Positions 8,053 to 11,422 of a DNA stretch of 11,422 bases are shown here, in pieces (positions within the stretch are counted from its first letter, which is position 1; each line of letters opens with the position of its first letter). A model generated the notes under the pieces. It searched no databases, had not been told where the DNA came from, and was given only the letters and a program-made list of their open reading frames with translations. The DNA is from Methanomassiliicoccales archaeon (GTDB taxonomy: Archaea; Thermoplasmatota; Thermoplasmata; Sysuiplasmatales; Sysuiplasmataceae): contig DAHXLZ010000315.1 in assembly GCA_027365715.1 (NCBI GenBank), forward strand, positions 1 through 11,422. The letters are read 5' to 3'. Both the position numbers and the translations under genes were made by a program.

Positions 8053-8127
8053 TCCGCAGGCAACCTCGTCCCATAAACACAACTCACCTGATAAAGCAGT
8101 TTCTGTTCCTGGAAGGGATTTACGGCA

Positions 8128-9231
8128 TCAGAAATTGGATGCCGTTACCTGAAAGATTTCGTTGGCAATGTAGTATGTTGAACTCGCCGGATTGATGAGA
8201 TAGGTGAGTGAGTAGTTTACAGTCAGCACCTTGGTTATGTTTCCTGACGCTGATGTATTGTTGACCACAAACTGAACGACAGTTGTTACGGTTCCACCCA
8301 CGGCTGTCAGAGAGACAGCGGGTTGTGATTCAGCATAGAACCAGACGGCGCTCCAGGCCTTAAAGAACTTCGACCATGTGACGGATATGTTGCCGGATCC
8401 ATTGTAAACTCCGTTTAGCGGGCCCCCAATCCAGTGAAGCACGGATGTGCTGCTGTACTGCTGCATCACGAGCGGCAGGCTTTCTATAGCTATGCTGTTC
8501 CAGTGGGTAAATGCGAGAGAGAGCATGTATGAAGTCTGATTGATGAATACCTGCTGCCCTATTATGTGCCAAGTCTCATTGTAAATCTTCCAGCCTCCGC
8601 TTGTTGCCATCAGATTGAGAGTGTAGGAAACGTTCAATGCCTGAAGATTTGTCGGATTGGCAGACGGTATCAGAGGAAATTGTACGGTTGCTGTAACCTG
8701 CGCGACGTTACCGTTTACAGTGACTGAAGGAGGTGCTTCAGCATAGAACCAGACAGCATTCCAGAGGCCAAAAAACTTGTTCCACGTGTTCAGTATAGAT
8801 GTAACACCGGAATAAGTGCCTGTGAGCGGGCCGCCGATCCAGTGCAGTGTTGCGTTGGAAAGGTACTGTGGCCCAAGCAGCGATGAATTCTCTATCGCGA
8901 TTGCATTCCAGTGGCTGTACGCAACGGAGAGAGCGTATGCAGACTGAAGAGTCATGTCCTGATGGCCCGCTAACTTCCAGATTTCGCTGTTTATCGACCA
9001 GTGGCCGTTCGAGTAAGTGAACTGAAGGGTGTATGATACAATGACTGATGATATGTCCAGTGGATTCGATGCGGACGTTATTGTAAACTGAATGGTTTCG
9101 TTTACATAAGCTGAATCTGCGATTGTCTTAATTGATAGAGGGGAGACTCCAGACCACCAGGCCGCGCCAGCCGAGTGGAAAAATTTCAGCCACACGGATG
9201 ATATGTTCGCGCTCCCGCTGTATGTGCCGTT
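8128..9231 (-). CDS. NTF2/SnoaL-like triple-repeat surface protein, 3' part
   Basis: These 367 residues open directly at the break at 9231, with no real start. They continue the 5' part at 10930-11422 without loss of frame; the first 45 residues are present in both. The restored protein is 486 residues. Three repeats of about 135 residues (restored positions 80-215, 217-352, 353-486) share helix AYSHWNAIAIEN, LHWIGGPLxGxYxG, WxKFFxxWxAVWFYAE and strands ending in VSYTL, W-x-I-x-N-E-x-W. This is the NTF2/SnoaL fold pattern (initial helix, then HW-x-G and a curved sheet). Repeats 2 and 3 are closest; repeat 1 differs, for example AAWWSG in place of AVWFYAE. Many N-x-S/T sites fit an exported protein. 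No enzymatic residues can be assigned, so ligand binding is the more cautious guess. A reading that starts at 9303 is a chimera with antisense sequence. Confidence 0.85.
   Translation of the reverse strand, partial: NGTYSGSANISSVWLKFFHSAGAAWWSGVSPLSIKTIADSAYVNETIQFTITSASNPLDISSVIVSYTLQFTYSNGHWSINSEIWKLAGHQDMTLQSAYALSVAYSHWNAIAIENSSLLGPQYLSNATLHWIGGPLTGTYSGVTSILNTWNKFFGLWNAVWFYAEAPPSVTVNGNVAQVTATVQFPLIPSANPTNLQALNVSYTLNLMATSGGWKIYNETWHIIGQQVFINQTSYMLSLAFTHWNSIAIESLPLVMQQYSSTSVLHWIGGPLNGVYNGSGNISVTWSKFFKAWSAVWFYAESQPAVSLTAVGGTVTTVVQFVVNNTSASGNITKVLTVNYSLTYLINPASSTYYIANEIFQVTASNF
9096..9231 (-). repeat. Left arm of perfect 136-base inverted repeat
   Basis: The reverse complement of 9096-9231 equals 11287-11422 at every base. 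The identity stops abruptly at 9232/11286, where four of four checked neighbouring bases differ. At the other side it runs to the last base of the window. Both copies code for the same residues of the NTF2-repeat protein. Confidence 0.97.
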
Positions 9232-9290
9232 GCAGCCGAAACAGAGGTTTTTCCGACACCCCCCTTTCCCGTGTAAACAAGAATGCGCAA
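9225..9290 (-). CDS. ArsA/GET3-family ATPase, 5' fragment of about 22 codons
   Basis: From TTG at 9290 the minus strand reads MRILVYTGKGGVGKTSVSAATA, cut at the fold-back junction. GKGGVGKTS (9269-9243) is the deviant Walker A loop of ArsA/GET3/MinD ATPases. A start placing YTGKGGVGKT at residues 6-15 is typical of ArsA-family proteins. An in-frame TGA at 9302-9300 rules out a longer N-terminus. After the junction the frame reads nonsense. The bases AACGGCA at 9231-9225 could belong to either gene (SAATA in ArsA, NG in the NTF2 protein). ArsA/GET3 proteins drive arsenite export or tail-anchored protein delivery; which applies cannot be told from 22 residues. In the genome the gene presumably continues, divergent from the MFS gene. 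Confidence 0.8.
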
Positions 9291-9324
9291 AGGCCCACTT
9301 CAATCACGCAGTGCACCCGGTAGT

Positions 9325-9332
9325 CTATAATG
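9325..9332 (-). promoter_or_regulatory. TATA-like box for the ArsA-family gene
   Basis: CATTATAG on the minus strand is centred about 38 bases before the TTG at 9290. It would give a leader of about 12 bases. It is a modest match, supported mainly by its position in the divergent ArsA/MFS interval. Confidence 0.35.
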
Positions 9333-9418
9333 TTTTCCGGCAATTCCATGCAACTTCATATGCAACCGTCCGGGCTTCAGACATCAATTACAAAATGGTG
9401 TTTAACCGGCAACTCTAC

Positions 9419-9428
9419 TAAATACTTA
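9419..9428 (+). promoter_or_regulatory. TATA-like box for the MFS gene
   Basis: CTAAATACTT, read with the following AAATTA, is an AT-rich patch centred about 20-25 bases before the TTG at 9444. That is close to leaderless spacing and is the main reason for preferring that start. Confidence 0.4.
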
Positions 9429-9443
9429 AATTACAGACGGGAT

Positions 9444-10667
9444 TTGACACTGTCCTTGAAGAAGATCGCTCATTCGGTGTATCCACAAGACGGGCGCAGA
9501 CTTCCGAAGTTTGCATATTTCGCTGTTACCCTTTCCATGATGACCATTGCTGCCCGTGCAACCAATAATATGGTGATGACCACGGTTTCCCCATTTGCCA
9601 AACATTCACTGGGATTCAGCAATACTCTAGTCGGCATTCTCGCTGCATCTTCTTTCCTGGCAACTTTCGCTGCAACATCATATCTTAACCCAAGGCTTGT
9701 CGGAAAATGGCGGAGGAATGCATTTATTATCTCTAATGGTGCCATAGCACTCACTCTTCCTCTCTTCTATTTCTCCACATCCACTACAATCTGGCTCATT
9801 GCCGCTTTTGCGGGCTTTGCGAGCGGAATCGTTATGCCCAATCTCATTACTGCCGCATCATCTGCAAAAGATTTGAAATCGACTGAGAGACTTCTGGCAC
9901 TCTACACCACCAGCCTCAGTGCGAGTCTTATCATCGGACCATTCATAGAAACACGACTGCTCAGTTTCGTAGATTACAGAACTGTTTTTCTTCTCTTCGA
10001 TTTTCTCGCAATAGCGGGTTTCTTCCTTTCCATGGGTGTGGATTTCCCTGAAGTCAGGTCGGAATCACACGGCAAGGCGGCATTGAACAGCAGCGGTTTC
10101 ATATCGTCTCTTCTGTCGAACTCGACTTACAGTGTTCCGTTTGCAGCCATTACGACATTCCTTGCAATATATGCAACAGAAAAGTTCGATGTTCCGAGCA
10201 ATGTGGCATTTCTGTCTTTCATACCATTCTTCACAATTTCGTTCATAACGCGACTTGCTTTAGCGATTGTTCCGCTGAGATCTCTCAAACTGTTCTTTCT
10301 TATCTCCGTCATGGTGACACTCGCTGGTCTTGTCGGAATGGCGTTTTCTCCTTCATTCGCTGTATTTCTCATCGTCATGGCGCTACTCGGCCTTCCTCAC
10401 GGTTCCATTTACCCCATGTCGACAATCATGATTGCTCGTGGTACAAAGAGGGAAGAGAGGAGTGCCGTAAATTCCTACTTTCTTGCGTTCAATAACATTC
10501 TTTTCGCGGTGGTGCCATTCATCGTTGGCGCTTTATCTGCGATCATCGGGCTGAGCGGCGTCTTTCTGCTTCTCACAGTACCAGTCACACTTTCGGCAGT
10601 CTTATTTCTCGTCAAGTTTCGAAGGGATCCCGTTTTCACCGGCGATACGCAGCAAACTTTGATTTAA
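9444..10667 (+). CDS. Major facilitator superfamily (MFS) transporter
   Basis: This is a protein of about 407 residues with roughly twelve hydrophobic segments and a central hydrophilic loop (EVRSESHGKAA), the usual MFS 6+6 layout and length. The first half has a basic loop NPRLVGKWRRNAF between TM2 and TM3, as in MFS motif A. The TM5 segment YTTSLSASLIIGPFIETRLL resembles motif C of antiporters. The second half has the basic GTKREERSAVNSYFLAFN between TM10 and TM11. These features suggest efflux of a small molecule, but no substrate can be named. The start is uncertain: the frame is open from ATG 9330, but the first 38 residues there look non-coding and overlap the divergent promoter. TTG 9444 fits the TATA box, while TTG 9456 and GTG 9477 are alternatives. 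The segment appears inverted relative to the left part of the window but is internally intact. Confidence 0.85.
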   Translation: MTLSLKKIAHSVYPQDGRRLPKFAYFAVTLSMMTIAARATNNMVMTTVSPFAKHSLGFSNTLVGILAASSFLATFAATSYLNPRLVGKWRRNAFIISNGAIALTLPLFYFSTSTTIWLIAAFAGFASGIVMPNLITAASSAKDLKSTERLLALYTTSLSASLIIGPFIETRLLSFVDYRTVFLLFDFLAIAGFFLSMGVDFPEVRSESHGKAALNSSGFISSLLSNSTYSVPFAAITTFLAIYATEKFDVPSNVAFLSFIPFFTISFITRLALAIVPLRSLKLFFLISVMVTLAGLVGMAFSPSFAVFLIVMALLGLPHGSIYPMSTIMIARGTKREERSAVNSYFLAFNNILFAVVPFIVGALSAIIGLSGVFLLLTVPVTLSAVLFLVKFRRDPVFTGDTQQTLI

Positions 10668-10673
10668 CCCTGT

Positions 10674-10716
10674 GAGAGGGAAATCCCACCGCTGAAGCAT
10701 ATGGGATTTCCCGCTC
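10674..10716 (+). terminator. Hairpin after the MFS gene, possible terminator
   Basis: Seven bases after the MFS stop, GAGAGGGAAATCCCA pairs with TGGGATTTCCCGCTC across a 13-base loop. That is fifteen positions with one mismatch, including a perfect 11-base core. No T-run follows directly, and archaeal termination usually depends on T-runs more than stems. It may instead be a transcript-end stabiliser or a protein-binding palindrome. The rest of the interval to 10929 holds only the promoter of the next gene. Confidence 0.5.
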
Positions 10717-10900
10717 GCTATTATAATCATAGTTGTCAGTGTCTTCTTCGCAGTCACCTTCTGTACTTGCTCCATGTGCTCCGTGGAGGCAGGAGTCAAG
10801 GTCAAACGTAGTGGCCATAAGCATAACCAAGTGCTGCAAGAGGAACGCTTCACTGTCATGCTGTAAGTCTCCAGATTTGGTATGAATTTGGCAATTCACT

Positions 10901-10908
10901 CATATACT
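10901..10908 (+). promoter_or_regulatory. TATA box of the NTF2-repeat gene, leaderless spacing
   Basis: CATATACT is centred about 26 bases before the ATG at 10930. Transcription would begin at or near the start codon. A GAGGT at 10922-10926 is only three bases from the ATG, too close for a normal ribosome site. Confidence 0.5.
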
Positions 10909-10929
10909 CAGATGTGCGAATGAGGTATC

Positions 10930-11422
10930 ATGACAGATAAATCGGGCAGCATGCCACCGAAGAGAATCTGGAAATCAGCGGCCGTTGCATTCATCGCTCT
11001 CAGCATAGTACTGGCGGGCGCACTTGCATTTGAATATTCCGGCTACTCCAGCCTCAGTTCGAAATACAAGAGCCTGGAGGCCGCGTACAGCTCAGAAGTG
11101 AGCAGTTACAACACTTTGCAGAGCACGACCGCATCAAAGATAAGCCAGCTGAACAGTTCTTCAAACAGCTATGGTATTATGGCACTCGCATATTCACACT
11201 GGAATGCAATCGCATCTCTGAATGTCACCGCAACAGCTGCTGACTACTCATCAGGAGCAGTCCTCTACTGGGTGGGTGGTGCGCTGAACGGCACATACAG
11301 CGGGAGCGCGAACATATCATCCGTGTGGCTGAAATTTTTCCACTCGGCTGGCGCGGCCTGGTGGTCTGGAGTCTCCCCTCTATCAATTAAGACAATCGCA
11401 GATTCAGCTTATGTAAACGAAA
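10930..11422 (+). CDS. NTF2/SnoaL-like repeat surface protein, 5' part with membrane anchor
   Basis: 164 residues from the ATG run off the window end. Residues 1-14 are basic and cytoplasmic; residues 15-33 form a TM segment or signal anchor (SAAVAFIALSIVLAGALAF). Residues 38-78 form a polar, coiled-coil-like stalk (LSSKYKSLEAAYSSE, SYNTLQS). From about residue 80 the first NTF2/SnoaL-like repeat begins (ALAYSHWNAIAS, LYWVGGALNGTYSG, VWLKFFHSAG). From residue 120 (base 11287) the sequence is identical to the start of the minus-strand part at 9231, which supplies the remaining two and a half repeats. The whole gene would encode a 486-residue type II membrane protein with its repeats outside the cell. 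In the restored order it follows the MFS gene and its hairpin, and precedes the winged-helix/membrane pair on the same strand. Confidence 0.85.
   Translation, partial: MTDKSGSMPPKRIWKSAAVAFIALSIVLAGALAFEYSGYSSLSSKYKSLEAAYSSEVSSYNTLQSTTASKISQLNSSSNSYGIMALAYSHWNAIASLNVTATAADYSSGAVLYWVGGALNGTYSGSANISSVWLKFFHSAGAAWWSGVSPLSIKTIADSAYVNE
11287..11422 (+). repeat. Right arm of perfect 136-base inverted repeat
   Basis: Exact reverse complement of 9096-9231. It ends only because the window ends, so its true length is unknown. The arms enclose 2,055 bases carrying the ArsA start, the MFS gene and the 5' part of the NTF2-repeat gene. Confidence 0.97.

Noticed and set aside
8128..9303. A 391-residue reading with an apparent Cys-rich N-terminus (HSCLHGKGGCRKNLCFGC) that looks like a metal-binding region.
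   Set aside because: Its first 24 codons are an out-of-frame reading of the ArsA Walker A segment, joined to the NTF2-repeat protein by the fold-back. The cysteines are accidental.
9330..9443. N-terminal extension of the MFS transporter from ATG 9330.
   Set aside because: The extra 38 residues are polar with no MFS similarity, cover the divergent promoter region, and would place the TATA-like box inside the gene.
10602..10899. Two overlapping minus-strand readings of 85 and 87 residues after the MFS gene.
   Set aside because: Low-complexity, no recognisable domain, no ribosome site, and they run through the hairpin and into the end of the MFS gene.
9096..11422. Terminal inverted repeats of a transposon.
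   Set aside because: The arms are internal coding sequence of a surface protein, there is no transposase between them, and no target-site duplication can be seen.

Overview
The window looks archaeal, most likely from the Thermoplasmata/Euryarchaeota side. Several genes have a TATA-like box centred about 25 bases before the start codon, as expected for leaderless transcripts. GTG and TTG starts are used. A winged-helix regulator overlaps a small membrane-protein gene in a pair I know from euryarchaea. Secreted proteins carry many N-x-S/T sequons and simple membrane anchors. The taxonomic placement is an inference; there is no rRNA or tRNA here. GC content looks close to 50 percent.

Layout from left to right. 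Bases 1-379 (+) and 380-679 (-) are two pieces of one AddA/UvrD-type helicase gene pointing at each other. The AddB-type nuclease gene (660-3788, -) overlaps the helicase start by 20 bases. Next come a zinc-ribbon membrane protein (3895-4452, +), a Rieske iron-sulfur protein with a long C-terminal domain (4518-6299, -), and a membrane-anchored GH18-like glycosidase (6410-7390, +). A regulator/membrane-protein pair follows (8052-7466, -). Upstream of it is the 3' part of a gene for a surface protein made of three NTF2/SnoaL-like repeats (9231-8128, -). The right end holds a cryptic ArsA-family ATPase start (9290-9225, -), a 12-TM MFS transporter (9444-10667, +), and the 5' part of the same NTF2-repeat gene (10930-11422, +).

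The main structural observation is that both ends of the window are folded back. At the right, bases 11287-11422 are a perfect 136-base inverted copy of 9096-9231. The break at 9231/9232 splices the start of an ArsA-like gene onto the middle of the NTF2-repeat gene. At the left, the helicase gene is broken near base 380, and base 1 resumes the protein almost exactly where the minus-strand piece stops. The simplest reading is that the terminal segments (1-379 and about 9232-11286) are inverted relative to the genome by fold-back chimeras, and that the window is close to a whole contig. Turning each end segment round restores two intact reading frames: AddA across the left break, and a 486-residue NTF2-repeat protein across the right break.

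In the restored order, reading one way, a divergent arsA-like gene and MFS gene are followed by a hairpin. Then come the NTF2-repeat surface protein, the winged-helix regulator and the small membrane protein on one strand, a plausible sensor/regulator unit. The GH18-like, Rieske and zinc-ribbon genes are separate single transcription units, and addB-addA forms a DNA-repair operon. I see no mobile element, CRISPR array or RNA gene.
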